Below are positions 33,449 through 42,122 of a DNA stretch of 64,000 nucleotides, piece after piece; the stretch's first letter is position 1, and each line of letters begins with the position of its first letter. The notes beneath the pieces were generated by a model. That model ran no database searches, had not been told where the DNA came from, and worked only from the letters and a program-made list of their open reading frames with translations. The DNA is taken from assembly GCF_040050925.1 (NCBI RefSeq), contig NZ_CP157390.1, forward strand, positions 1,116,001 to 1,180,000, given 5' to 3'. This DNA comes from Leifsonia sp. NPDC080035 (GTDB taxonomy: Bacteria; Actinomycetota; Actinomycetes; Actinomycetales; Microbacteriaceae). Position numbers and translations under genes: made by a program.

Positions 33449-34852
33449 CTAGCGGACGGACTTGATCGGGAGGACGGCGAACGCGCCGACGATGGCGATG
33501 ACGATGCCGATGGGGAAGAGGGGAGTGTACGCGCCTCCGAAGGCGACGACGATGAGGCCGGCCAGGCCCGGGGCCAGCGTCTGCGGCAGGGTCGCGGCGA
33601 TGTTCAGCACCCCGAGGTCCTTGGCGAAGTCGTCCTTGGACGGCAGGACCTCGCTCATCAGCGCGGTGTCCACCGACTGGTACGCGCCGAAGCCGAGGCC
33701 GGAGACGAACGAGAAGACCAGCATCCCGGTGACGGTCGGCATCACGAGCGGGAAGACCAGGGAGATCGCCAGGATGATGCCGGCGACGATCACCACGATC
33801 TTGCGGCGGCCGAGCTTGTCGGAGAGCGGTCCGCCGATCAGGGTGGAGATGAGCGTGCCCGCGAGCGAGAGGATGCCGAGCAGCGGCACCAGGGCGACCG
33901 CCTTGTCCTTCAGGCCGATGTAGTCCTGCAGGATGTAGAGCTGGTAGCCGGTGACCATGAAGTAGCCGGCGAACAGCAGGAGGCGGCCGGTGAAGCCCCA
34001 GAAGAAGTCGGGGTGCTTGACCGGGCTGACCCAGAACGTCTTGAGGAAGGCGACGAAGTCGAACGGCGGCTTCGGCTCTCCCCTGTTGGAGCGGTCGGGG
34101 TTGAGGACGACGAACAGCACGAGCACGACGAGGGCGACGCCCGCGAACACCAGGTAGCCGGCGGGGATGGCCGTCGCGAACGCGGCGCCGGCGATCTGGC
34201 CGCCGAGCGCTCCGAGCATCAGCCCGAGCCCGCTCAGGGCGGAGAACGTGCCGCGGACGGCGCTCGGGACGCGGTCGGGGAGGATGGCGCTCAGCGGCCC
34301 CTGGGCGAAGTTGTAGGCGATCTGCACGATGACCCAGGCGATGCCGACCTGGACGAGCGTGCTGCCGACGCCCATCCCGATCAGGGCGAGCCCGCCGATG
34401 AGGACGCCGCCGACCATCCACGGCGCCCGGCGGCCGAACCGGCTGCGGGTGCGGTCGGAGACGGTGCCGGCGATGGGCTGGGCGACCATGGCGGCGAAGG
34501 CGCCGATCGTCGCGATGACGGCGAGTGCTCCGGCCTTGGCCGTCGGGTCGTCGCCGACGATGCCCTGCACCTGCAGCGGGAGCAGGATGCCGGGCACCGC
34601 TCCCCAGATGCCGAAGATGGCGAGGTTCGCCACGCTCATCGACAGCATCAGCTTCAGGAGGCGCCCGCGGACCTTGACCTTCCCGGCCGGCTGCGCGGAG
34701 ACGGCGGAGGTCGGCGCGGCCGAGAACGGGGAATCGGCGGTGGTGAGCGTGGAACCGAGGGCCGCGCTGTCGGGCACACCCGTCAGGTTGGACGGGATGG
34801 TCGGCTGCACGGGCCGGGGGCCCTCGGGGAAGTCGTCTGACGGCGTTGTCAC
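33449..34852 (-). CDS. MFS glycoside/proton symporter
   Basis: A 467-residue transporter with 12 helices after a ~65-residue polar N-terminus. SDRTRSRFGRRAPWMVGG between helices 2 and 3 and SDKLGRRK in the second half mark the GPH/SUC-like branch of the major facilitator superfamily, which imports disaccharides and glycosides. GTG 34852 is chosen because aaagga lies about nine bases upstream. Its promoter is likely atacaa/accata on the plus strand (34923-34928, 34900-34905). Read leftward this gives TTGTAT-N17-TATGGT, with an operator arm overlapping the -10 side. It is co-transcribed with the GH3 gene. Confidence 0.88.
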   Translation of the reverse strand: MTTPSDDFPEGPRPVQPTIPSNLTGVPDSAALGSTLTTADSPFSAAPTSAVSAQPAGKVKVRGRLLKLMLSMSVANLAIFGIWGAVPGILLPLQVQGIVGDDPTAKAGALAVIATIGAFAAMVAQPIAGTVSDRTRSRFGRRAPWMVGGVLIGGLALIGMGVGSTLVQVGIAWVIVQIAYNFAQGPLSAILPDRVPSAVRGTFSALSGLGLMLGALGGQIAGAAFATAIPAGYLVFAGVALVVLVLFVVLNPDRSNRGEPKPPFDFVAFLKTFWVSPVKHPDFFWGFTGRLLLFAGYFMVTGYQLYILQDYIGLKDKAVALVPLLGILSLAGTLISTLIGGPLSDKLGRRKIVVIVAGIILAISLVFPLVMPTVTGMLVFSFVSGLGFGAYQSVDTALMSEVLPSKDDFAKDLGVLNIAATLPQTLAPGLAGLIVVAFGGAYTPLFPIGIVIAIVGAFAVLPIKSVR

Positions 34853-34883
34853 GGGTTCAGTCCTTTCGAAGCAGGCGGCGTTG

Positions 34884-34963
34884 CGTGCTAACACGCGTAA
34901 CCATACGGGACCGATTCCACGAATACAAGCTATTGCTCGGTTTTGGTTACGCGAGTTAGCACG
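34884..34963. promoter_or_regulatory. Paired inverted LacI operators with promoter between
   Basis: Two 19-bp arms, cgtgctaacacgcgtaacc (34884-34902) and ggttacgcgagttagcacg (34945-34963), are inverted copies with one mismatch. Their centres lie about 60 bp apart. A sigma-70-like promoter for the MFS gene (leftward TTGTAT at 34928-34923, TATGGT at 34905-34900) lies between, with its -10 touching the left arm. The right arm is 31 bp before the lacI-type gene. The spacing suits a DNA loop held by a repressor tetramer, which would shut both promoters. Confidence 0.8.
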
Positions 34964-34993
34964 GCGCCGCCGCGGACCTAGACTGAAAGCACC

Positions 34994-36022
34994 ATGTTCA
35001 CGCCCCAGGTCGTCAAAGCCCCGACCAGCGCCGACGTCGCCCTCGCGGCCGGCGTCTCGCGGGCGACCGTCTCGTTCGTCCTCAACGACAAGCCGAACTC
35101 GCGGGTCTCCGACGACACCCGGCACCGCGTGCTGGAGGCCGCCCGCCTGCTCGGCTACACGCCGAACACCGCGGCACGCTCGCTTGCGAGCGGTGAGGCC
35201 GTCGCGGGGCTGCTGCACGCCGCGTCGGCCGCCGACCACGGCGCGACCGTCGAGCGCACCTTCGACCTGCTGCTGGGACGCACGGTGGACGACGGCGTCG
35301 ACGCGCTGCGGCACGCCGACACCACCGTGGCAGGGGCCGAGGCCGGACAGCTCTGGGCCAAGCTCCGGCCGGAGGCGGTGCTCGCCGAGGCGGAGCGCTG
35401 CGACGCCGAGGCGATGGAGGTGCTGCGGCTCGCCGGAGTGCGGGCCCTCATCGTGCACGGCACCGAGCCGGTCGACTACGCCCCGTCGCTCGTCATCCCG
35501 CAGCGCCCGTTCGGCCGGGTGGCGATGGAAGCGCTGCTCGCGCTGGGCCACCGCCGGATCGCGGTGCTCGTGCCCTCCGCACCGTCCACAGCGGCGCGCG
35601 ACCGCCTCGCCGGCGCCGAGGACGCCGCGCGGGAAGCCGGCGCAACGCTGACCGTCACCCACGGCGCCGGCACCGCACGCACGCTCCGGGACTGGGCGCA
35701 CGGCCTGCGCTACGACCCGAACGCGCCGACCGCCGTGCTCGCCACCGACGACCGCCTGGCGATGGCCGCGATCCGCGCCCTGGCGGACACCGGCCTGCGC
35801 GTCCCGGACGACCTCTCCGTGATCGGGGCCGACGACCTGCCCGCCGGGGCCGAGTTCCTCCCCCGGCTCAGCACGGTGACCTTCGACGCGGACGCTCTGG
35901 CGACCGAGCTCGCGGACGCCTACGCGCGGATGCGTGCCGGGGAGCGGGTCGAGCGCGTCGACGCCCCGGAGGTGCACGCGGTGCTGCGGGAGTCCACCGC
36001 GGCGGCGCCCGCCCCTCGCTGA
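34994..36022 (+). CDS. LacI family regulator of glycoside operon
   Basis: A 342-residue regulator. The LacI helix-turn-helix is TSADVALAAGVSRATVSFVLN, followed by the hinge TPNTAARSLASGEAVAGLL. The periplasmic-binding-like sensor domain includes GRVAMEALLALGHRRIAVLVP and LRVPDDLSVIGADDLP. The gene is divergent from the MFS-GH3 pair and shares its operator region. The inducer is probably the glycoside or its product (inference). ATG 34994 comes shortly after the right operator arm, so the leader is short. Confidence 0.92.
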   Translation: MFTPQVVKAPTSADVALAAGVSRATVSFVLNDKPNSRVSDDTRHRVLEAARLLGYTPNTAARSLASGEAVAGLLHAASAADHGATVERTFDLLLGRTVDDGVDALRHADTTVAGAEAGQLWAKLRPEAVLAEAERCDAEAMEVLRLAGVRALIVHGTEPVDYAPSLVIPQRPFGRVAMEALLALGHRRIAVLVPSAPSTAARDRLAGAEDAAREAGATLTVTHGAGTARTLRDWAHGLRYDPNAPTAVLATDDRLAMAAIRALADTGLRVPDDLSVIGADDLPAGAEFLPRLSTVTFDADALATELADAYARMRAGERVERVDAPEVHAVLRESTAAAPAPR

Positions 36023-36109
36023 GGCCCGGCCGGGACGCGCCGCACTCTCCCTTCCCGATCGTTCAGCCTCCTCAAGCGCGCGCGCAGCCACGGCCCATAG
36101 CCTCTGACG

Positions 36110-37564
36110 GTGCCGATCCTCGCCTGGCTCTGTCTCCTCGTCGGAGCCCTCGCCCTCTTCCCCGCCGTGCGCTTCGTCGTGCGCGCCTGGAGGTTCCGCG
36201 CGGGACCGACGGTGCGGGTGGTGCTGATCTGCCAGCTGGCCGCCCTCGCGCTCCTCGTCGGCTGGGCCCTGCTCACTCCGCGCCCCGACCTGAGCGGCCC
36301 GGGATGGTTCGGGATCGCCCTCGCCGCCGTCGCCGTGCCGCTCGCGCTCGGCGACGCGATCCAGTCCGCGGGCGGTCTCCGGGTGCTCGCCGCGATGCTC
36401 ACGGGCGCGACGGCGCTGGTCGGAGTCGGAATCGGCGTCCTCACCCTCGCCCCGACCGTTGCCACCACCTCGATCGCCGGCCAGACCATCCCGCTCACCG
36501 AGCAGAACCTGACGCACGGCGCGCAGCTGTCCTTCCACATCCCGCCGACGGCGTCCGGGTTCTCGGCCCGCGACGCCACACTCTTCGTACCGCCCGGCTG
36601 GCTGCGGAACCCGTCCACCACCCGGCCGATCGTGATGATGATGATGGGCGACCCGGGCAGTCCGACGGTCTTCGCCACCCTCGACGCGCTGTACACGCTC
36701 CCCCAGGAGCGGCTCGACGACGCTCCCTTCATCCTCGCCGTCGACCAGCTCGGCGGGCTGAACAAGAACCCGCCGTGCGCCAACTCGACCGCCGGCCGGA
36801 TCGAGACCTACCTCTCCCGGGACGTGCCCAACTGGATCCGCTCGAACCTGCCCGTCAGCGATAACCGGTCGAACTGGGGCATCGCCGGATACTCGCACGG
36901 CGGCGAGTGCTCCGTCTACCTGGCCGCGAAGTACCCGGCCACGTGGTCGCATGTCATCTCGGTCGGCGGGCCGGACAAGCCGGGCGCGTACCGCTGGCAG
37001 GACCTCACCCTCCCGGTCTACTTCCACGGGAACCTGGCCGCGTACCAGAAGACCTGGCCCGCGAAGGTGCTGGCATCCACCCCGTACACCGTTCCCATGA
37101 CGGCGGTCTTCATCGCCGGAAAGCTGGACGCCCAGTACAAGCCCGACGTGCAGACCAACGCGACGGCGGCCGAGAAGGCGGGCTGGCAGGTGACGTACTG
37201 GGAGGTGCCGGGCGCCGAGCACACCCGCGCCCTGGTGCCGGGGCTCGCGGCCGCGTACAACCAGTTCATCCCCGAGTGGATCGCCTCCGGCGCGATCCGC
37301 ACGGACGACAGCCGGCTGCTCTGCTCCGACGACCAGACACCGCTGGAGTGCGGACTCACCCGGACGGCCGGGGTGGCCGGGACGTTCGCGATCCTCGACC
37401 TGTCGGTGCTCGCCGTGTTCCTCGCGGTGCAGTTGATGCTGTTCTTCGCGCGCCAGCAGCCGACGGACGCGGGCAGGCTGAGCGGCGCCGACGCGGCCGC
37501 CGCGCGCCCCCGCCACCGCCCGTCCGCCTACGAGCGGGACGCGTTCCCGGCGCGGGAGCGCTGA
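36110..37564 (+). CDS. Membrane-anchored esterase (antigen-85/esterase-D type)
   Basis: A 484-residue protein with four N-terminal helices (about 2-20, 38-55, 65-82, 92-115). An extracytoplasmic alpha/beta-hydrolase domain follows (about 140-420), and one C-terminal helix (about 428-450). The nucleophile elbow is GIAGYSHGGECS. The acid/histidine end reads WEVPGAEHTRALVPG. The layout matches the actinobacterial putative-esterase family related to mycolyltransferases, although this organism group makes no mycolates. It may acylate or deacylate envelope components. The GTG start at 36110 keeps the first helix whole. Its 3' end overlaps the opposing GNAT gene by 37 bp. Confidence 0.82.
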   Translation: MPILAWLCLLVGALALFPAVRFVVRAWRFRAGPTVRVVLICQLAALALLVGWALLTPRPDLSGPGWFGIALAAVAVPLALGDAIQSAGGLRVLAAMLTGATALVGVGIGVLTLAPTVATTSIAGQTIPLTEQNLTHGAQLSFHIPPTASGFSARDATLFVPPGWLRNPSTTRPIVMMMMGDPGSPTVFATLDALYTLPQERLDDAPFILAVDQLGGLNKNPPCANSTAGRIETYLSRDVPNWIRSNLPVSDNRSNWGIAGYSHGGECSVYLAAKYPATWSHVISVGGPDKPGAYRWQDLTLPVYFHGNLAAYQKTWPAKVLASTPYTVPMTAVFIAGKLDAQYKPDVQTNATAAEKAGWQVTYWEVPGAEHTRALVPGLAAAYNQFIPEWIASGAIRTDDSRLLCSDDQTPLECGLTRTAGVAGTFAILDLSVLAVFLAVQLMLFFARQQPTDAGRLSGADAAAARPRHRPSAYERDAFPARER

Positions 37565-38022
37565 GCCGGGTCGGCCAGCGACCGTGACCAGGCCACCTCG
37601 CGCTCGAGCTGGCCGGTCTCCGTGAACAGGCGCACCTGCTGGGTCTGAGCGAGCACCCGCGCGAGCTCGTCGCGGCCGGCCGGAGCGAATCCCAGTCGCT
37701 GCCAGAACGGGCCGGATCGCCGGCTGAACAGCCACGCATGGTCGGCGCCGGCGCTCCCGGCCTCGGCGAGAGCGAACCGCGCGAGCCCGGTCCCCCGCCC
37801 GCGGGCGCGGTCCGTCTCGGCGACCGCGACGCTCCGGATCAGGGCGTCCCGTCCATCGGCACTGAGCTCGAACCCTGTGCTCCCGACGATCGCGCCGGTC
37901 GCGTCGCGTTCCACCCACAGCCGCACCGCGGGCGCGTCCAGCCCGCTCGTCGTCAGGTCCGCCGCACCGAGGAACGCGGCGAGCGCCGGCAGGTCGACGT
38001 CACGGATCCGTTCCAGGCGCAT
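37528..38022 (-). CDS. GNAT acetyltransferase (ArsN2-like)
   Basis: A 164-residue acetyltransferase from ATG 38022. TTG 38034 would add four residues. The motifs are LIRSVAVAETDRARGRGTGLA (acetyl-CoA loop) and AWLFSRRSGPFWQRLGFAPAGRDEL, resembling the ArsN2 branch linked to arsenic or methylated compounds. No arsenic genes are near, so that name is only a similarity. The C-terminus runs 37 bp into the convergent esterase gene, so one or both ends may be longer than functionally needed. Confidence 0.82.
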   Translation of the reverse strand: MRLERIRDVDLPALAAFLGAADLTTSGLDAPAVRLWVERDATGAIVGSTGFELSADGRDALIRSVAVAETDRARGRGTGLARFALAEAGSAGADHAWLFSRRSGPFWQRLGFAPAGRDELARVLAQTQQVRLFTETGQLEREVAWSRSLADPAQRSRAGNASRS

Positions 38023-38049
38023 GCCTGTAGTCAACCAGCCGCGCCCCGC

Positions 38050-39237
38050 TCAGGCGGCGACGGCCTCCCGCGCCGCCGCGAACGCCGCGACGCAGCGCCG
38101 GATCTCGTCGTCCGTGTGCGCCGCCGAGAGCTGCACGCGGATGCGCGCCTTCCCTCGCGGGACCACAGGGAACGAGAACGCCGTCACGTAGACGCCGTGC
38201 TTCTGCATCTCGTCGGCGATGCGCGCGGTGAGCGCCGCGTCCCCGAACATGACCGGAACGATCGGGTGCTCGCCGCGCAGCAGCTCGAAACCGGCCTCCT
38301 CCATCAGCGAGCGGAACAGCCGGGCATTGCCCCCCAGTCGGGCGCGCAGGTCGTCGGACGACTCCAGGAGGTCCAGCGCCGCCAGCGTGCCCGCCACGAT
38401 CGAGGGCGCGAGGGTGTTCGAGAACAGATACGGCCGCGAACGCTGCCGCAGCAGGTCGACGATCTCCTGCCGGGACGAGACGTAGCCGCCGGACGCGCCC
38501 CCGAGGGCCTTCCCGAACGTCCCGGTGTAGATGTCCACCCGGTCGGCGACGCCGCAGAACTCCGGCGTGCCGCGGCCGTGCTCGCCCACGAAGCCGACCG
38601 CGTGCGAGTCGTCCACGAACACCAGCGCGCCGAACTCGTCGGCGAGGTCGCAGATCTCGGCCAGCGGCGCGATGTAGCCGTCCATCGAGAACACGCCGTC
38701 GGTGACGATCACGGTGAACCGGGCGCCCGCCTCCTTCGCGGCGGTCAGCTGCGCGCGCAGGTCGGCCATGTCGCGGTTCTTGTAGCGGTAGCGCTGCGCC
38801 TTGGAGAGCCGGATGCCGTCGATGATCGACGCGTGGTTGAGCTCGTCCGAGACGATCGCGTCCTCGGCGGAGAACAGCGTCTCGAACACGCCGCCGTTGG
38901 CGTCGAAGCAGGACGAGAACAGGATGGTCGCCTCGGTGCCGAGGAAGGCGGAGACGCGGCGCTCCAGCTCGAGGTGCTGCTCCTGGGTGCCGCAGATGAA
39001 GCGCACGCTGGCCATCCCGTAGCCCCAGTCGTCCAGCGCCGTCTTGGCCGCGTCCCGGAGCGCGGGATGGTCGGCGAGACCCAGGTAGTTGTTGGCGCAG
39101 AAGTTGAGCACCTCGGCGCCGTCGGCCGTGATCAGCGCGGACTGCGGACCGTGGATGCTGCGCTCGCGCTTGGTGAGCCCCGCCTCCTCGATCTCCGTCA
39201 GCTGCGCGGCGATGTGATCGCGAAACGTCCCGTACAT
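38050..39237 (-). CDS. kbl: 2-amino-3-ketobutyrate CoA ligase
   Basis: A 395-residue PLP enzyme that splits 2-amino-3-oxobutyrate with CoA into glycine and acetyl-CoA. Landmarks are FCANNYLGLADHP, SASVRFICGTQ-type text (GMASVRFICGTQEQHLELE), FVDDSHAVGFVGEHGRG and the Schiff-base lysine in GTFGKALGGASGG. Length matches the family. The ATG overlaps the tdh stop by one base (TGATG), so the two enzymes are made together. This is the second step of threonine breakdown. Confidence 0.95.
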   Translation of the reverse strand: MYGTFRDHIAAQLTEIEEAGLTKRERSIHGPQSALITADGAEVLNFCANNYLGLADHPALRDAAKTALDDWGYGMASVRFICGTQEQHLELERRVSAFLGTEATILFSSCFDANGGVFETLFSAEDAIVSDELNHASIIDGIRLSKAQRYRYKNRDMADLRAQLTAAKEAGARFTVIVTDGVFSMDGYIAPLAEICDLADEFGALVFVDDSHAVGFVGEHGRGTPEFCGVADRVDIYTGTFGKALGGASGGYVSSRQEIVDLLRQRSRPYLFSNTLAPSIVAGTLAALDLLESSDDLRARLGGNARLFRSLMEEAGFELLRGEHPIVPVMFGDAALTARIADEMQKHGVYVTAFSFPVVPRGKARIRVQLSAAHTDDEIRRCVAAFAAAREAVAA

Positions 39238-40280
39238 CAGAGCTCCGTCCAGTCGAGGATGACCTTGCCGCCGCCCGCCGCCGCGGCCGCGGCGAAACCC
39301 TTCTCCCACTCGCGCGCGGGGAAGCGGTCGGAGACGATCGAGGCGATCGCATCGTGCAGCGGCTTCGAGGTCTGCAGCATCGCGCCCATCGCGTTCCAGG
39401 TCTCGAACATCTCGCGGCCGTAGATGCCCTTCAGCGTCAGCATGTGCGTGACGACGATGCCCCAGTCGATCGCGATCTTCTGGCTCGGCAGGCCCAGCAT
39501 CGCGATCCGGCCGCCGTGGTTCATGTTCTCGATCATCGAGGGCAGCGCCGCCGGGGCGCCGCTCATCTCGAAACCGACGTCGAAGCCCTCGCGCATCCCG
39601 AGCGCCTGCTGCGCCTCGTGGATGTCGTGCGTCGAGACGTCGACGGTGAAGTCGGCGCCCATCCCCTTTGCCAGCTCCAGCCGCTGCGTGCTGATGTCGG
39701 TGCCGACGATGAACCGCGCGCCGACATGCCTGGCCACGGCGATCGCCATCAGGCCGATGGGTCCGCATCCCGTGACGAGCACGTCCTCGCCGACGACGGG
39801 GAACGCGAGCGCGGTGTGCACGGCGTTGCCGAGCGGGTCGAAGATCGCGCCGACCTCCGGCTCGATGGAGGTGTGGTGCACCCAGACGTTCGTGGCCGGG
39901 AGCACGAGGTATTCGGCGAACGCGCCGTCGCGCTGCACGCCGACGCCCTGGGTGCGGATGCACATCTGCCGTCGGCCGGCGCGGCAGTTGCGGCAGGTGC
40001 CGCAGACGATGTGGCCCTCGCCGGAGACCCGGTCGCCCACCTCGACGTCGTGCACGAGCGGCCCGACCTCGACGACCTCGCCGAAGAATTCGTGGCCGGG
40101 GATGAGCGGAGCCTTCACCGCGGAGGCGGCCCAGTCGTCCCAGCGCAGGATGTGCAGATCGGTTCCGCAGATCCCGGTGCGCAGCACCCGGATCTTCACG
40201 TCCTCCGGCCCGATCTCGGGCTCCGGGACATCGACCAGGGACAGGCCTTCCGCGGCCTCGCTCTTGTACAGGGCTCTCAT
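39237..40280 (-). CDS. tdh: L-threonine 3-dehydrogenase
   Basis: A 347-residue zinc dehydrogenase oxidising threonine to 2-amino-3-ketobutyrate with NAD. Catalytic-zinc ligands are in GICGTDLHI and PGHEFFGEV. Structural-zinc cysteines are in VCGTCRNCRAGRRQMC. The Rossmann motif is VTGCGPIGLMAI, with FIVGTDIS after it. HHTSIEPEVGAIFDPLGNAVHTAL (in parts) is diagnostic for Tdh. It is followed directly by kbl, giving the full threonine-to-glycine route. ATG 40280 begins 5 bp after no clear ribosome box, and the leader is 105 bp, including a hairpin. Confidence 0.95.
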   Translation of the reverse strand: MRALYKSEAAEGLSLVDVPEPEIGPEDVKIRVLRTGICGTDLHILRWDDWAASAVKAPLIPGHEFFGEVVEVGPLVHDVEVGDRVSGEGHIVCGTCRNCRAGRRQMCIRTQGVGVQRDGAFAEYLVLPATNVWVHHTSIEPEVGAIFDPLGNAVHTALAFPVVGEDVLVTGCGPIGLMAIAVARHVGARFIVGTDISTQRLELAKGMGADFTVDVSTHDIHEAQQALGMREGFDVGFEMSGAPAALPSMIENMNHGGRIAMLGLPSQKIAIDWGIVVTHMLTLKGIYGREMFETWNAMGAMLQTSKPLHDAIASIVSDRFPAREWEKGFAAAAAAGGGKVILDWTEL

Positions 40281-40318
40281 TCCGCCATCCTCGTGGGACT
40301 CGAATCGTGCATCGTCGC

Positions 40319-40353
40319 CGGCCGCCACCTGCGCCTCGTGAGCGTGGCGGCCG
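40319..40353. terminator. Hairpin between DJ-1-like gene and tdh
   Basis: A perfect 10-bp stem, cggccgccac (40319-40328) and gtggcggccg (40344-40353), with a 15-nt loop. It lies 33 bp after the stop of the DJ-1-like gene and 39 bp before the tdh start, both leftward. It probably ends the upstream transcript. Confidence 0.6.
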
Positions 40354-40385
40354 CGCACAACTCTACCCGCGAGCGGGCGCGATGC

Positions 40386-41087
40386 TCACGACGCGAGCGC
40401 CTCGACGACGGCCTTCGCCACGGCCTCGCTGGACTGCGGGTTCTGGCCGCTGATCAGGTTGCCGTCACGCACCACGTGGGAGGTCCACGGCGCGCCGGCC
40501 TCGACGATCGCGCCGCGCTCCCGCAGCGTGCTCGCGACGAGCCAGGGCGTGTTCTCGCCGAGGCCGCCGGTCAGCTCCTCCTCGTCGCTGAACACCGTCA
40601 GCCGGCGTCCGGCGAAGGCGAACGCGCCCGACGCGTCCACGGCGCTGAGCAGCCCCGCCGGTCCGTGGCAGAACGGCGCGATCACGGTTCCCGCCGCGTC
40701 CGCCGCCGTCAGGATCGCGCCGAGCTGCGCGTCGGAGGCGAGGTCGGCCATCGGGCCGTGGCCGCCGGGCAGCACGACCGCGTCGAAGGCGGCGACGTCG
40801 ACCGAGTCCAGGGCGACGGGATGCGAGAGCGCCTCCTCGATGGAGCCGAGGTAGCCGCGGAGCTCGTCGGCCTTCTCCTTGCTGCCGACGTTCTCGACGG
40901 TCAGCGAGCCGGGGTCGACCGTGGGGACGCGGCCGCCGGGGGTCGCGATGGTGATGGTGTGGCCTGCGGCGGTGAGGTCGCGGTGGGCCACGACGAGCTC
41001 TTCCGCCCAGAACCCGGTCGCGTGTGCGGAGCCGTCGGCGAGGGCGAGGGAGTCGGCCGCGGTCACGACCATGAGGATGTTCGACAT
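40386..41087 (-). CDS. DJ-1/PfpI family protein (Hsp31-like)
   Basis: A 233-residue protein of the class-I glutamine-amidotransferase fold. The active-site elbow is IAPFCHGPAGLL with Cys140-His141. Glu near 29-30 (FWAEELVVAH) supports the nucleophile. VVLPGGHGPMADL precedes it. This is the Hsp31/HchA-like branch, often a glutathione-independent glyoxalase III or protein-repair enzyme. ATG 41087 lies 54 bp after a 14-bp palindrome. The LysR gene upstream runs in the same direction. Confidence 0.88.
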   Translation of the reverse strand: MSNILMVVTAADSLALADGSAHATGFWAEELVVAHRDLTAAGHTITIATPGGRVPTVDPGSLTVENVGSKEKADELRGYLGSIEEALSHPVALDSVDVAAFDAVVLPGGHGPMADLASDAQLGAILTAADAAGTVIAPFCHGPAGLLSAVDASGAFAFAGRRLTVFSDEEELTGGLGENTPWLVASTLRERGAIVEAGAPWTSHVVRDGNLISGQNPQSSEAVAKAVVEALAS

Positions 41088-41140
41088 CGGTGATTCCTTT
41101 CGACGTCGATCATCGTGCTCCCTCCCGGCCCCCGGAGGTC

Positions 41141-41154
41141 ATCGGAAATCCGAT
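41141..41154. promoter_or_regulatory. 14-bp palindrome before DJ-1-like gene
   Basis: atcggaaatccgat is an inverted repeat with 5-bp arms and a 4-bp centre. It lies between the LysR stop (41163) and the DJ-1-like start (41087). Size and symmetry suit a LysR-type half-site pair or another operator. It is too short to be a terminator. Confidence 0.4.
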
Positions 41155-41162
41155 GGGCGCCC

Positions 41163-42032
41163 TCAGCGGATGAGCCGCCGGAGCTCCGCGGCCACGGCCC
41201 CGATCGCCGGGGTGGTCTGCGCCTCCCGGCCCCGCGTCGCGAGGTACAGCGTGTTCAGGGGTGCGACCTCCGGCTCGTCCAGGCCGACGAGGGTCCCGGC
41301 TGCCAGCGCGTCGGCCACCAGGTAGCGGGGCAGCACGGACATCCCGATGCCGGTAAGCAGCGCGTCCAGGATGCCGCGCAGGTCGGGGACGATCGCGACC
41401 GTGTGCAATGCGGTGGGGGGCCGGTCGAAGACGCTGCGCCAGTAACGGCGGACGATCGGCAGGTCCTCCGCGTATGCGACCAGCGGGATGCTCTCGAGCT
41501 GTGCTCCGCGCCAGCGGGGAGCGCCGACGAGCACGAACTCCTCGTCGTAGAACGGCACCGCGGCGATCCCGCGGCGCCGCGGAGGCACCGCGCTCACCAC
41601 GACATCCACCGCGCCGGCCGACAGGCTCTCCAGCAGGTCGTCTGCCAGCCCGAAGACGAGCCGGATCGGTGCGTTCGCCGCATCCACCAGCCGACTGAGG
41701 TGCGGGACCACCATCACCGAGAGGATCTCCGCGGCACCCCCGACGTGGATGGTTCTGGACGCGGACGCGGCGCGGCCGGCCAGCGCGGCGGCGTCCTCCA
41801 GCGCATCCACGTGATCGGATACCTCGCGCGCCAGCTCGACACCCTTGGCCGTCGGCGTGACGCCCGTTCGCCCGCGCTCGAACAGGGGGATCCCGAGTGC
41901 CGTCTCGAGCGCCTGTACGTGACCGGAGACCGTCGCCTGCGAGACCCCGAGCAGCTGGGCCGCGCGGGTCAGGGAACCGGTCCTGAACACGGTCACGAAG
42001 GTGCGCAGGTGGTCGAGGCTGGGGCTCGGCAT
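41163..42032 (-). CDS. LysR family transcriptional regulator
   Basis: A 289-residue regulator. The N-terminal winged helix-turn-helix reads LDHLRTFVTVFRTGSLTRAAQLLGVSQATVSGHVQ (in parts). A linker helix and a periplasmic-binding-type effector domain follow from about 90 (IHVGGAAEIL, VVVSAVPPRRRG, GIGMSVLPRYLV). Length is typical. It is divergent from the isochorismatase-like gene with a 90-bp gap and precedes the DJ-1-like gene on its own strand. Either could be its target. ATG 42032 gives the standard LysR start (PSLDHLRTF). Confidence 0.9.
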   Translation of the reverse strand: MPSPSLDHLRTFVTVFRTGSLTRAAQLLGVSQATVSGHVQALETALGIPLFERGRTGVTPTAKGVELAREVSDHVDALEDAAALAGRAASASRTIHVGGAAEILSVMVVPHLSRLVDAANAPIRLVFGLADDLLESLSAGAVDVVVSAVPPRRRGIAAVPFYDEEFVLVGAPRWRGAQLESIPLVAYAEDLPIVRRYWRSVFDRPPTALHTVAIVPDLRGILDALLTGIGMSVLPRYLVADALAAGTLVGLDEPEVAPLNTLYLATRGREAQTTPAIGAVAAELRRLIR

Positions 42033-42122
42033 ACGGTCACTGTAGCGAGGGAGACGCCCCGGGCTCCGGCGACGCCCTGCCGCGTTCCCCGCGCCGCCTG
42101 GCCTTCGCGCTAGAGTCCGAGC

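Noticed and set aside
30887..34840. A plus-strand open frame of about 1,300 codons opposite GH3 and the MFS symporter
   Set aside because: Composition is His/Arg/Glu-rich low complexity and it covers two clear genes on the other strand. No domain is visible.
34885..34962. A CIRCE heat-shock element (gtgctaac...gttagcac)
   Set aside because: CIRCE has TTAGCACTC-N9-GAGTGCTAA. Here the arms differ and lie 42 bp apart beside a LacI-type gene.
33449..37918. A very long minus-strand frame reaching through the lacI and esterase region
   Set aside because: Only the 33449-34852 part is protein-like (MFS). The extension is antisense to two real genes and has no motif.
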